A DNA stretch of 57,825 nt from Prevotella sp. UBA2755 (GTDB taxonomy: Bacteria > Bacteroidota > Bacteroidia > Bacteroidales > Bacteroidaceae), in NCBI GenBank assembly GCA_002353225.1, contig DEJF01000054.1, positions 1-57,825 of the forward strand, read 5' to 3'. Each line of letters begins with the position of its first letter. Within the stretch, counting starts at the first letter, position 1. The notes under the pieces are model-generated. The model did no database searches and was not told where the DNA came from. It saw only the letters and a program-made list of their open reading frames with translations. Shown here piece after piece: positions 15,167 through 23,259 of this stretch. A program made the position numbers and the translations under genes.

Positions 15167-18067
15167 TTATTCATTTGAATCCATTGGCCAGTTGACAGAT
15201 AGGATACTCCAGATGTGCTTTCTATGCTCATCATCGAATCCTATTTTCTCGACTTTTATCATTTGGCCTTTATTGAATTGTTCCATAGAGTACTCGCCCC
15301 ACATAGAGCGGTGTAGATAGGCAGTCTGTCCATCTTCAGATCTTATAATGAACGAATTTTTATCTACATGAACAACACTCCCTTCAACTATACTTCCGAC
15401 AGGAATGTCGGTGTCGTTTACATCCATCTTCTGCTTGACAACTATAGCCTTAACTGGAGTCGCACTTAAATACAACAGATTCTTGTCCTGATTAGCATGA
15501 GAGAAATACATCTGTGTCATCTCCATAGGTTTCAATCCGTTTTTCGCTGCTTTCTGTTGCTGGCGAAGGTTCATAAAGGCTTCTCTGTTACCGACCTTGA
15601 AAATAAGCATTTTTCTTTCATTTCGAGATACGTATTTCACTCGTACAGGGCAATCGGCGTTTAGGTTTGTTTCCAATTGGGTAAAATGAACACCAATCAG
15701 TCCAATTACTCCATTATTGAATGAGCCAAGGTCATCATACTCACATGGAACTACAACAGTTCCATCATTACTTTCGGCACCCCATTTGCCCAGTTTATTG
15801 ATCTTATACAGACTATCAGATATCTTTTCTGTATTGGTCTTTAATGCTTGGCAATCTGAGTTGATACGTCCTTCTCGACCGTCCTTTGAGACTGAGGCGA
15901 TGCCTTCTGAATCAAGTTCGCTAATGAAGTCATAACCATCTATTACGATATTCCCCTCTTTATTCAGAATACAATATTGACCATCGCGAACAGCTATAAA
16001 TTTATCTGCAGACCATACATCAATTTTGGAATAAACAGGCTTTGTTATGTGGCGTGCATTTTTGTTCATGATTCCCCATAGCCAGTCATCCCCATTCTCC
16101 TTAACGTATTTCTTGTGATTCTCTCCCAATTTTTCAATTCGCCTGATGTCAGCATCAATTAGTTCGAAGTTGGAATCAAAAATATCTACTGCACCATTCC
16201 TTTTTCCTTCATACCAACCTTGATGCGCCTTAATTTCGTCATAGATAAAAGGCAGCCGCAACATACCATCTAATGATACTATCCCATATAATCCTACTCG
16301 CTTTGCAATTATGTATGGTTTCGTTTTGTTGGGTATTTGGTCTTCAATTTCATATTCTTCTACAATCTCTCTTATTCTTTCTTCTCTATCTTGTAATAAC
16401 TTCCCTACTTTCTCTTGCTCTTCTTCCCACAGTTTATCCAGCTCTGCCAATATCTTCTTGTTTTCTTCTTCAATATCAGCCACTTTTAGTTTAAACTCAG
16501 GGTGGGCAGCATAATATGCTTGTTCAGCATCTACATAATATGGTTTATATGTATTGTCGAATGTAAGTTCAGATAACTGAACGAACCTACCACCTAACTT
16601 GTCTGACGTGTTGCCATTTGGGTATTCCCAATCTCCATCAGGTTTTAACCAGTTACACTTCAACACCAGTTCTCCGAGTTCCTCACTTTTCCTTTGAGCA
16701 TCCAAGTCGAAGATAAATATGTTCAGTCGATTGTTGTAGTAGATATCTTTCACCATCATGTTCGTCAAGTCCACATGCTCTCCCTGTTCATCAAAGTTGG
16801 AAACCCATATAATATGCTTTTTGTTTAGCCTATAGAACATGTCTCGTTCTGCAATAACACTAACAAAGGTAGTGCTTAGTTGCAGTTCGAATACAACATC
16901 TTGCCCACGATAGTTGGCTATCACATCAGGGCGTCTCCATTTGAGAATTGGGTGATTACCTTTTACCGTGTTTTCTGTTCTGACATCAGAAACGCCCTTG
17001 GTTTGTTCAAGATATTTGGCAATTTCTGCTTTTAGGAACTTATGACGCTCACCTTCATTACATCGGGCAAATTTCTTTCGGTTAATCTCCCGTTTCGTTC
17101 TGCCTGTTGTGGTTTTATAGTCACAATCATCGCTATCTCTAAGATGCGAAAAGAATCGGACCATTCCTCGTTCTGTTTTCCTTCCGGAAATCTTAACCAT
17201 CTGACCACAATATTTGCAAACAAACTTGGGCTTATGCAAGTAGATTGCATTTTCAAGTTCCGTTCTCATCTTGAAGATAATGCCTTCTGGCTGAGAAAAG
17301 AATGGTTTTGCGCATATTTCCTGATCGGTTTCTATATCTAAAACTATATCAATAGTCCGTTTAGTCGAGTCTGGCAATGACAAAGATTCATCTGTTGAAG
17401 TTCCCCCTATAACAATTGTTGTCCCTTCGGAGACTTCAATGGGTGGTAATCCTTCTGGAACAGGCACTTGCGGAGGGTCTTCTGGAATGGCTTCTGTAGG
17501 TTGTGGTTTCTTTTTTAGATTCGCTATTTCTTGCAATAGAGAATCAATCTTATTATCTTGTTCCTTTCTTTCTATTTTTAAGCTATCAATGGTGGAATCC
17601 TGGTTACTGGTTTTTGCTTTTAATTTTCGGTTTTCATCGATGGTTCGCTGAAACTGTATTTGAAGACTATCATATTGACGTTTTAAATTCTCAATTTCAT
17701 CACGGTCTTCATCGTTAGCCTCTTCTGCATCAGGGAAATTATGAACCTTTTCTTTAAGGCTCTTAATCTCTTCATTTGCTGCATCCAATGATATTTTTAA
17801 ACTATCTTTTTCCTTATTGACATCTTTATTTTGACCTTGTAAAATGGCAACTTGATTCTCCAACTCTTTATTTTTCTCTAGAAGAGAATCCTTGTCACCT
17901 TCTGCGCATGCAACTTTTTCAGACAGGGATTCCTTGTCTTTTTTCAGAGAATTGGTTCTTGAAATATGCCTCCCATTCTCTTCTTTTAACCTTTTGTTGT
18001 CATTTTGAAGTCCATCAACGTCGATACCGTAGACTTTCCTCAAGAACCAGATTGCAATTCCTTTCAT
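15167..18067 (-). CDS. Multidomain coiled-coil / CoiA-like nuclease / WG-repeat / S1 protein, 966 aa
   Basis: First gene of the operon. Domains in order: a hydrophobic start (residues 1-12); a long coiled coil (20-187); a proline-rich linker (188-212); and a CoiA/DUF6035-like region (about 270-430). That region has a zinc-type set C284, C287, H308, C315 and a nuclease core RRPD381 with FE394LQ396, a PD-(D/E)xK variant with ExQ as in competence CoiA. A second coiled coil spans 530-575. WG-like beta repeats cover about 585-770 (LYGIVSLDGMLRLPFIYDEI). A C-terminal S1/OB-like domain follows (IVEGSVVHVDKNSFIIRSED). This would be a DNA- or RNA-targeting nuclease with sensor repeats. I know of no described protein with this exact order. 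Confidence 0.75.
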   Translation of the reverse strand: MKGIAIWFLRKVYGIDVDGLQNDNKRLKEENGRHISRTNSLKKDKESLSEKVACAEGDKDSLLEKNKELENQVAILQGQNKDVNKEKDSLKISLDAANEEIKSLKEKVHNFPDAEEANDEDRDEIENLKRQYDSLQIQFQRTIDENRKLKAKTSNQDSTIDSLKIERKEQDNKIDSLLQEIANLKKKPQPTEAIPEDPPQVPVPEGLPPIEVSEGTTIVIGGTSTDESLSLPDSTKRTIDIVLDIETDQEICAKPFFSQPEGIIFKMRTELENAIYLHKPKFVCKYCGQMVKISGRKTERGMVRFFSHLRDSDDCDYKTTTGRTKREINRKKFARCNEGERHKFLKAEIAKYLEQTKGVSDVRTENTVKGNHPILKWRRPDVIANYRGQDVVFELQLSTTFVSVIAERDMFYRLNKKHIIWVSNFDEQGEHVDLTNMMVKDIYYNNRLNIFIFDLDAQRKSEELGELVLKCNWLKPDGDWEYPNGNTSDKLGGRFVQLSELTFDNTYKPYYVDAEQAYYAAHPEFKLKVADIEEENKKILAELDKLWEEEQEKVGKLLQDREERIREIVEEYEIEDQIPNKTKPYIIAKRVGLYGIVSLDGMLRLPFIYDEIKAHQGWYEGKRNGAVDIFDSNFELIDADIRRIEKLGENHKKYVKENGDDWLWGIMNKNARHITKPVYSKIDVWSADKFIAVRDGQYCILNKEGNIVIDGYDFISELDSEGIASVSKDGREGRINSDCQALKTNTEKISDSLYKINKLGKWGAESNDGTVVVPCEYDDLGSFNNGVIGLIGVHFTQLETNLNADCPVRVKYVSRNERKMLIFKVGNREAFMNLRQQQKAAKNGLKPMEMTQMYFSHANQDKNLLYLSATPVKAIVVKQKMDVNDTDIPVGSIVEGSVVHVDKNSFIIRSEDGQTAYLHRSMWGEYSMEQFNKGQMIKVEKIGFDDEHRKHIWSILSVNWPMDSNE

Positions 18068-18133
18068 AATCTATCCAGGTTTAGCGTATTAGAGTGAGTT
18101 TTAGGTCTCCCTGTTTTTCCCAATTTCTGACTA

Positions 18134-18141
18134 CAAAGATA
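18134..18141 (-). promoter_or_regulatory. -7 box TAtcTTTG for the 18067-to-10205 operon
   Basis: The minus strand reads TATCTTTG, 66 bases upstream of the start at 18067. No good TTG/TTTG -33 box at 19-20 bases was found. The nearby palindrome at 18189-18201 lies just upstream and could be an operator. Confidence 0.5.
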
Positions 18142-18188
18142 CAAATAATTTTGTAATTAAATGCATAATAGTCAGAAAAAGTTACCTC

Positions 18189-18201
18189 CACAAGGCTTGT
18201 G
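18189..18201. repeat. 13-bp near-palindrome CACAAGGCTTGTG, copy 2
   Basis: Identical to 5027-5039. Here the palindrome extends to 15 bp (CC...GG, 18188-18202). It lies about 48 bases upstream of the operon's -7 box. Confidence 0.45.
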
Positions 18202-18382
18202 GAAGTGACAGGGGAATGCACCCTACAAATCGGTCATAAAGAAGACCATTCCTGTGACTCTTCTCCGAGGTGAAGGCTTCAAGCCCCATACATAGTTCTC
18301 TCTACAAAAGAGAACGTAGTATGAGGGGCTGAGTGAAGCGACCTACACCGAGGAAACCATGATTATATAGAACGGGAGTTTG

Positions 18383-18429
18383 ATGTCGACAGAACAGGGG
18401 CTTCCTTACGACTAACTCACGCATTCCTC
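18383..18429 (+). repeat. Imperfect dispersed repeat, copy B
   Basis: Right-hand partner of 99-147, same orientation, about 24/27 identity over the core 18402-18428. It replaces the expected C-terminal continuation of the RhuM relic, so the element appears to have inserted into or next to that gene. Confidence 0.5.
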
Positions 18430-18700
18430 GGACGCAATTGGTTCCAATACGGTTGCAAATAACAGCAATGATGGCATCGAGGCTGTAGAACTGCGTCAAG
18501 TAGTTTTTCCCGTCAGAAGCAGTTGCCGAGATTTTCTCGGTAACTGTATCCTTTTCCAGTTCACCACTTGCAAAGATGTTCTTCAAGTGAAGCCCCACAT
18601 TGTCGGTCGAGCAGTCGAACAACATAGCCATTGCCTTCTGCGTACACCACACGTTCTCGTCCTAATAAAACACCTCCACGCCCTGTTCAATTGAATTTAC
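18425..18700 (-). pseudogene. RhuM (virulence protein) family gene, broken
   Basis: On the minus strand, DENVWCTQKAMAMLFDCSTD, then VGLHLKNIFASGELEKDTV and FYSLDAIIAV match the conserved first part of RhuM-family proteins (ET-WLTQ--MA-LF, then H--NI---GEL, then YNLDaIIsVGYRV). An in-frame TAG at 18662-18664 splits VEVFY from DENVW. After IIAV the frame diverges from the family into the dispersed repeat. It is therefore doubly broken and lacks the C-terminal two thirds. RhuM genes commonly ride on mobile islands near restriction systems. Confidence 0.65.
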
Positions 18701-18971
18701 ATATTCCTGTCCCGTCGATTTCCTTTCCGATACGCCCCATTATGAGAATATTGATTTTGAAGTTCCAGCATCATGGGTAATCACCACCCTGTCAGATGTT
18801 TTCTTTATGCATGCTGGGAAAACAACAAATGCGACTAATATTTCCGCTGAACCTAATGAAGAATACCGCTATTTATGTGTCGGAGGTAATGGGAAGAGAG
18901 GGTAACCCTTGCAAATATTTCGCACCATTTTCACTCACTCGCTTTCTCGCTGATAATGAGCGACTTAGAGT

Positions 18972-19098
18972 AAAAAGTGATTTAAGTGATTGTAGTTTCA
19001 TAAACCCTATATATATACAAAAAATAAATTTAACATTTTTTATTTTATTGCTATATATGTAGAGTTTGCGTATAAAGAATCACTAAAATCACCTTTTT
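18972..19098. repeat. Long-range inverted repeat with 9-bp internal period
   Basis: The left arm at 18972-18991 reads AAAAAGTGATTTAAGTGATT. The reverse complement of 19078-19098 is the same apart from one mismatch and one inserted base. Within each arm GTGATT recurs every 9 bases. The arms are about 85 bases apart and the interval is very AT-rich. Confidence 0.65.
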
Positions 19099-19119
19099 CG
19101 TTTAACATACTGTAAATGA

Positions 19120-19207
19120 AGGCTTTAAATGGTGTGAAAACAGGCTCCATTTGAATTAAATAAAGCCTCCATTTGGGTCAAAAAGAGGCTCCAAACGGTT
19201 GCGAAAT
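19120..19207 (+). repeat. Tandem array, four 22-bp units
   Basis: Units start at 19120, 19142, 19164 and 19186, each with AGGCTCCATTTG-like 5' halves and A-rich 3' halves (first unit AGGCTTTAAATGG, last AGGCTCCAAACGG). Period is exactly 22 bp, two helical turns, as in iterons or operator arrays. No replication gene is adjacent. Confidence 0.7.
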
Positions 19208-19469
19208 GGCAACTTTTTATTTTATTTTAACAGTTGGAAAGTCCTTGTAAAGGGGGGAACGAAATTAGGTAATAGTGGTAATAAGAAAAGAGGGGTTCAC
19301 GAAACATCATAAAGCATCATAAAACAGAAACAGCCCCGTACAACCTACACGAGTGAGCTACGTCAACGTAGCCTTTCAGTTGCAAAGGACTTATTTCTGT
19401 GTGCAAAGATACATCTTTATTTTTGAATTTCCAAAAAAATACAAGAAAAAAGTCATCACAAGGGGTAGC

Positions 19470-19511
19470 GGTTAGGGAGACCCCCTCGGTCCCCCTGTTT
19501 AGGGGGAGGAA
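19470..19511 (+). repeat. 42-bp perfect direct repeat, left copy
   Basis: Identical over 42 bases to 20297-20338; the two enclose hicBA. It contains CCCCCT-GTTT-AGGGGG, a hairpin with a 4-base loop, and a second C-rich block. A diverged copy in reverse orientation lies inside recQ (49191-49228). Confidence 0.85.
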
Positions 19512-19556
19512 CGGGGAGCGGCTGAAGGATTGAATGGCGAATACTCATCCTTTCAT

Positions 19557-19901
19557 TTATAGTGCCATTGCCGTCTCTGCCTTTTCTTCAAGTGCTTCTT
19601 TAATATAACTATTAATGGACATACCTGCCTGTTTTGCAAGTATCGCTATCTGACGATGTACAGTTGGCTTTAACCGGACATTCAGAACTCCAGTGTAACT
19701 TTTCTCTGGCTCTATCCCTTCATCTTGACAATATGCCAGGTAATCGTCTACTGCCTCATGAAAAGCATCTGTTAATTCCTTAACGCTTTCGCCCTCGAAG
19801 TTTACCAAGCCATTGATTCCTTCAATTTTTCCAAAAAAGACATTGTCTTTCTCGCTAAAGGCAACAGAGCCTATATAGCCTTTGTAACTCATTGTGTTCA
19901 T
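19557..19901 (-). CDS. hicB: HicB-type antitoxin
   Basis: 114 residues. The N-terminal HicB domain (YIGSVAFSEKDNVFFGKIEG, then FEGESVKELTDAFHEAVDDY) is followed by an Arc/RHH DNA-binding segment (NVRLKPTVHRQIAILAKQAG, SINSYIKEAL). This is the usual layout of HicB antitoxins that bind their own operator. The gene overlaps the upstream hicA by 4 bases, so the order is toxin first, as is common for hicAB. The start at MNTMSYKG is kept because of the overlap; MSYKG is an alternative. It should neutralise the HicA mRNA interferase and repress the operon. Confidence 0.88.
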   Translation of the reverse strand: MNTMSYKGYIGSVAFSEKDNVFFGKIEGINGLVNFEGESVKELTDAFHEAVDDYLAYCQDEGIEPEKSYTGVLNVRLKPTVHRQIAILAKQAGMSINSYIKEALEEKAETAMAL

Positions 19902-20173
19902 TTGTTCATTCCTCCTAATTTTATTAAACCTGCTTCTTTCAAATCATTATAGACTTGCTGTAAAGCATATCCTTTGACAATATTACCAGGATGTGGCTTG
20001 TGTAGCATTATCGGTCGTTTGTCTTCTCTTTTAAATATAATTCGAGAACCAGAAGTACGTCCTTTATTACTTCTTGTATAGCCATAGCCAATTAGTAGTT
20101 GTTGCATTTCATCGAAAGTAAAATCCGATGGCATTTTTAAGAATCGTTCCCTAAGTTTCTCTTTTGTACTCAT
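19898..20173 (-). CDS. hicA: HicA-type mRNA interferase toxin
   Basis: 91 residues. The double-stranded-RNA-binding-like HicA fold is recognisable: FDEMQQLLIGYGYTRSNKGR, then GSRIIFKR and the catalytic-histidine region PIMLHKPHPGNIVKGYALQQ. The His of LHKPHP is the expected active-site residue. Slightly longer than minimal HicA because of an N-terminal helix (MSTKEKLRERFLKMPSDF). It should cleave mRNA when HicB is lost. The pair lies between two 42-bp direct repeats, suggesting it arrived or can leave as a unit. Confidence 0.88.
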   Translation of the reverse strand: MSTKEKLRERFLKMPSDFTFDEMQQLLIGYGYTRSNKGRTSGSRIIFKREDKRPIMLHKPHPGNIVKGYALQQVYNDLKEAGLIKLGGMNK

Positions 20174-20296
20174 TATGTTCTCAATTTCGATGCAAATGTA
20201 ACTAAAATTTAGTTACACTCCAAATTTTCAATCATCTTTTTATATTTAATTCTAAAAACTCATCATTTGAAGAAACGGTAGCGATCTAAGGTCAAA

Positions 20297-20338
20297 GGTT
20301 AGGGAGACCCCCTCGGTCCCCCTGTTTAGGGGGAGGAA
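20297..20338 (+). repeat. 42-bp perfect direct repeat, right copy
   Basis: Identical to 19470-19511. It is followed by GGTTAGGGGTTAGGGTTAGC, a short telomere-like G-rich run just before the 88-aa gene's stop. Confidence 0.85.
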
Positions 20339-20354
20339 TGGTTAGGGGTTAGGG

Positions 20355-20621
20355 TTAGCGGTTATCGTTAGCGTTGAATATCATATTCTCTAATCGGTGG
20401 ACGGCTTCTGTGATGTCTTGTTCGAAGCGTTGGTGATCTCTGAGGAAATCTGACCTGTCGCCTGATAGTTCATCGTACAGTTCCTGACTCATGTCATCCA
20501 CATAGGAGGCAATGGCGTACTCTATGTCGTCCCTCTGCCAGTCGAGGACTGAATGGATATAGACGTTCCGTTTCTGATGCAAGAAACTATATGCGGTCTC
20601 TATGCTGTCCTTCGTCATCAT
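20355..20621 (-). CDS. Hypothetical protein, 88 aa, paired with DUF4250
   Basis: Small, acidic, helical protein with no recognised domain. It reads SIETAYSFLHQKRNVYIHS, then DDIEYAIASYVDDMSQELYD and a C-terminal EAVHRLENMIFNAN. No membrane segment. Its start overlaps the DUF4250 gene by 4 bases, so the two are probably translated together. Function unknown. Confidence 0.65.
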   Translation of the reverse strand: MMTKDSIETAYSFLHQKRNVYIHSVLDWQRDDIEYAIASYVDDMSQELYDELSGDRSDFLRDHQRFEQDITEAVHRLENMIFNANDNR

Positions 20622-20818
20622 GCGTCGTAGCCGATTGGTCTGAACTGTTTCTGTTGCTCACTCCACACGAAGCCCTTGTCGAGCAAGTAGTCCTTGATCT
20701 CACTCGGTTCTCTGTTAAAGGCAAAGCACAATGCCTCCAGCGTGTCAAACTCCTCGTCTCTCAGAAGCATGTTGACACTCGACACAAGTATAGCAGGGTC
20801 TTTGGGCAGATAATCCAT
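20618..20818 (-). CDS. DUF4250 domain protein
   Basis: 66 residues. It matches the short DUF4250 pattern: a PKDPAILVSSVNMLLRDE start, then DTLEALCFAFNREPSEIKDY, and GFVWSEQQKQF at the end. The helix pattern resembles a small helix-turn-helix, but DNA binding is unproven. A -7 box TACCTTTG (20837-20844, minus strand) lies 18 bases upstream. First gene of a two-gene unit. Confidence 0.8.
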   Translation of the reverse strand: MDYLPKDPAILVSSVNMLLRDEEFDTLEALCFAFNREPSEIKDYLLDKGFVWSEQQKQFRPIGYDA

Positions 20819-20836
20819 ATTCCTTCAATTTGCATG

Positions 20837-20844
20837 CAAAGGTA
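20837..20844 (-). promoter_or_regulatory. -7 box TACCTTTG for the DUF4250 pair
   Basis: The minus strand matches TAnnTTTG, 18 bases before the ATG at 20818. The rest of 20845-21070 shows no gene. Confidence 0.5.
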
Positions 20845-21070
20845 CAGAATAAAAACGGATCATGCAACATTTCTTACTTGAAACAGAAAGATTTACAAAG
20901 AATTATTTGGATTTGCGTTCAAAAATTATTATCTCTTTGCAGTCGTGAACACAAAAACGAAGAGACATATTGCTGCTTGGGTACTGAATGTTATCTCAGA
21001 AGGATGTCTGATACATCAGGAACAAGACATCATCATCACCCCATAGTGTTCATGAATCATGAAGCAGTTG

Positions 21071-21090
21071 GAACAAAAAACATTTTGTTC
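21071..21090 (-). terminator. Hairpin after the symporter gene
   Basis: GAACAAAA-AACA-TTTTGTTC is a perfect 8-bp stem with a 4-base loop, 20 bases beyond the symporter stop. It is AT-rich, so a terminator role is plausible but weak. Confidence 0.4.
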
Positions 21091-21110
21091 TGTTCTCGAC
21101 TTTTTGGGTA

Positions 21111-22505
21111 CTATTCCCAACATTCAAGATCCTGCTCTATCTCAGGCAACTGGCTGCGATGGAAGGTGGGCTCCTTGATGCCCTGCCGTTTCTGCTGACG
21201 ATAGTCGTTCAGTAGGCGGAACGCATATTTTCCTAAGAGGGCTATGGCAATCAGGTTACATGCCGTCAACAATGCCATGCATAGGTCTATCATGCTCCAT
21301 ACCACCTCTAACGTTGTCCATGCACCAAACATCACCATCACACCACCTGATGCCAACCGATAGAGTGTCATGACTTTCTGGCTGGAGGTCATAAATCGCA
21401 CGTTAGCCTCTCCATAGTAATAGTTGCCTATCATCGAGGAATAGGCAAACAGGAAGATTGCCACAGCCACGAAGACGGGTCCCAACGAGCCGACCTCAGA
21501 CTCCAAGGCCGCTTGTGTCAGCATGATGCCGTTCAGTTCGGGTGAAGTATAGAGACCACTTATCAGTATAATAAATGCTGTGCATGAGCATACGACCAAG
21601 GTATCCGTAAACACGCCCAATGCCTGTATCAGTCCCTGTTTGACTGGATGGGTCACACTTGCTGTGGCTGCCGCATTAGGTGCACTACCCTCTCCTGCCT
21701 CATTACTAAACAAGCCCCGCTTGACACCATTCATGATAGCGGCTCCTAACGTACCTCCTATCGCCTGTTCCACCCCAAAGGCACTCTTCACAATGACAGA
21801 CAACACATGGGGCAGTAACTGGATGTTCATGACGATAATCACTATCGCCAGGACAAAATAACCAACAGCCATCAGGGGTACCAGGACGGAACTGACATGG
21901 GCAATGCGCTGAATGCCGCCAAAGACGATAACAAGTGTCATCACCATCAGTACGACACCCGTTGTCAATGGGTGCCATCCGAAAGCACCTTCCATGGCAC
22001 CACAGATGGTATTAGACTGTACGGAGTTATTAGCCAGACCGAAGGATACTGTGATCAAGATGGCAAAAAGCACTGCCATCCACCGACAATGCAGTCCACG
22101 CTGGATATAATAGGCTGGTCCTCCGATAAACGAGTCTTTATGATGCTGTTTGAACAACTGTCCCAAGGTCGACTCCACAAATGCCGTGGCAGAGCCAACC
22201 AATGCCATCACCCACATCCAGAAGATGGCTCCGGGACCCCCTACCGCAATGGCTGTTGCCACACCGGCAAGGTTACCTGTTCCTACTCGTGATGCCAATG
22301 ACACGGTGAAAGCCTGAAACGAGGAGATATGTTTCTCGCTACCTTTTGGTCTCAAGGAAGCGTCCGTCAACAGTCGTAACATCTCGCCCACCATACGGAA
22401 CTGCACGAAACGGGTGTTCCATGTAAACCACAGACCACATCCAATCAGCGCTCCTATCAGCAGGTAGCCCCACAATGCGTCATTTATCTGATTCAGCACC
22501 TCCAT
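21111..22505 (-). CDS. Sodium:alanine symporter (AGCS family)
   Basis: 464 residues with about 10-11 hydrophobic segments. Family signatures are visible: LWFTWNTRFVQFRMVGEMLR near the N terminus, SLASRVGTGNLAGVATAIAV (family motif with the G-T-GN sodium/substrate region), PGAIFWMWVMALVGSATAFV, and NGVKRGLFSNEAGEGSAPNA. It imports alanine or glycine with sodium across the inner membrane. Length and motifs are complete. Start at MEVLNQINDALWG fits the family. GC content is higher than in the accessory block, consistent with core chromosome. It is a single-gene unit. Confidence 0.9.
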   Translation of the reverse strand: MEVLNQINDALWGYLLIGALIGCGLWFTWNTRFVQFRMVGEMLRLLTDASLRPKGSEKHISSFQAFTVSLASRVGTGNLAGVATAIAVGGPGAIFWMWVMALVGSATAFVESTLGQLFKQHHKDSFIGGPAYYIQRGLHCRWMAVLFAILITVSFGLANNSVQSNTICGAMEGAFGWHPLTTGVVLMVMTLVIVFGGIQRIAHVSSVLVPLMAVGYFVLAIVIIVMNIQLLPHVLSVIVKSAFGVEQAIGGTLGAAIMNGVKRGLFSNEAGEGSAPNAAATASVTHPVKQGLIQALGVFTDTLVVCSCTAFIILISGLYTSPELNGIMLTQAALESEVGSLGPVFVAVAIFLFAYSSMIGNYYYGEANVRFMTSSQKVMTLYRLASGGVMVMFGAWTTLEVVWSMIDLCMALLTACNLIAIALLGKYAFRLLNDYRQQKRQGIKEPTFHRSQLPEIEQDLECWE

Positions 22506-22719
22506 AACAATAGCATATTGATATGTTTAAGTTTAATCGCCTGCTAATTTACAACTATTTAATGAGACGACCAAATATTTATCACATAATAACACATAAG
22601 TAGCAGACTTCATCAGCCCCTCATCTGTTTCACAGACACCTGTTGCCGCCTTCATAATACGAAAGTATGGTCTTCGTTAAACATCTCTATGAGATGCTTT
22701 TGATTCCGATGCCACTTAT

Positions 22720-22785
22720 CTCAGTAAATACACTGAATTTACTCAGTAAATACACTGAATTTACTCAGTAAACACACTGAATTTA
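22720..22785 (+). repeat. Tandem array, three 22-bp units
   Basis: Units start at 22720, 22742 and 22764; the first two are identical and the third differs at one base. Each contains TCAGT-N6-ACTGA, a 5-bp inverted repeat. Exactly 22 bp period, as in the arrays at 19120 and about 54059. Confidence 0.85.
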
Positions 22786-22801
22786 CTTTCATAGGCGATA
22801 T

Positions 22802-22913
22802 CCTTGTCACCCTTGTCGCCTCCTTGTCACCCGTAAGTATCTGACAACTAAGCAGTTTTGCAAGGCGGCAACGGTGGCAAGGGTTAAAAACTTATAGTGC
22901 GCGCATGCGCGCG
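22802..22913 (+). repeat. Conserved intergenic module with inverted arms and GC tract, copy 1
   Basis: The left arm has CCTTGTCAC/GCC units at 9-11 base steps (22802-22831). The conserved 41-mer at 22853-22893 matches 54249-54289 at 40 of 41 bases. Its GGCAACGGTGGCAAGG part is complementary to the left arm. GTGCGCGCATGCGCGCG (22897-22913) follows, an alternating purine-pyrimidine tract. Confidence 0.8.
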
Positions 22914-23259
22914 AGGGGGCAAGCAGCCCTACAATACATCGTTTATCCTATTAAGCACCTCCATGACAAATCTGACACCTCCCATCATCATTCGTTCAAG
23001 AACCCTTATAAACAAAGGAACATATCGATTTCAATAATGTGCTCACTACTATTTTTCCATACAAAATTCTTTCAAAAACAGTGATATTCTCGGATTTTAT
23101 GCTTACCTTTGCCATGCCATTGATGAATATCTGTTGCTTTCTTTTTGCAGCACAAAGGCAAAAGAAATTTCTGATATGGCTAAATCCTGAACTATTTCCT
23201 GTTCAGGAACTTATAAGGAAAACAAAACTAACGTGCTGCTCAATAATATAGAAGAAACG

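Larger units (their letters stand above)
18701..19556. other. Non-coding stretch with inverted repeat, 22-bp array and 42-bp repeat
   Basis: No gene is supported. The open frame at 18796-19062 is low-complexity and lacks protein-like features. The stretch holds an inverted repeat (18972-19098), a 22-bp tandem array (19120-19207) and the left 42-bp repeat near hicB. Confidence 0.5.
22506..23259. other. Non-coding stretch upstream of the symporter
   Basis: No gene is supported. The frame at 23039-23251 has a poor composition and overlaps the next small gene's upstream region. The stretch holds the second 22-bp array (22720-22785) and the conserved GC module (22802-22913). Confidence 0.5.

Noticed and set aside
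18796..19062. Open frame of 88 codons in the non-coding stretch
   Set aside because: Low-complexity tail made of the AT-rich interval of the inverted repeat; no domain and no good start.
22720..22785. CRISPR array
   Set aside because: The 22-bp units abut without unique spacers and no cas gene is present.
23039..23251. Open frame of 70 codons before the small 74-aa gene
   Set aside because: Composition is not protein-like and it overlaps the better-supported frame downstream.
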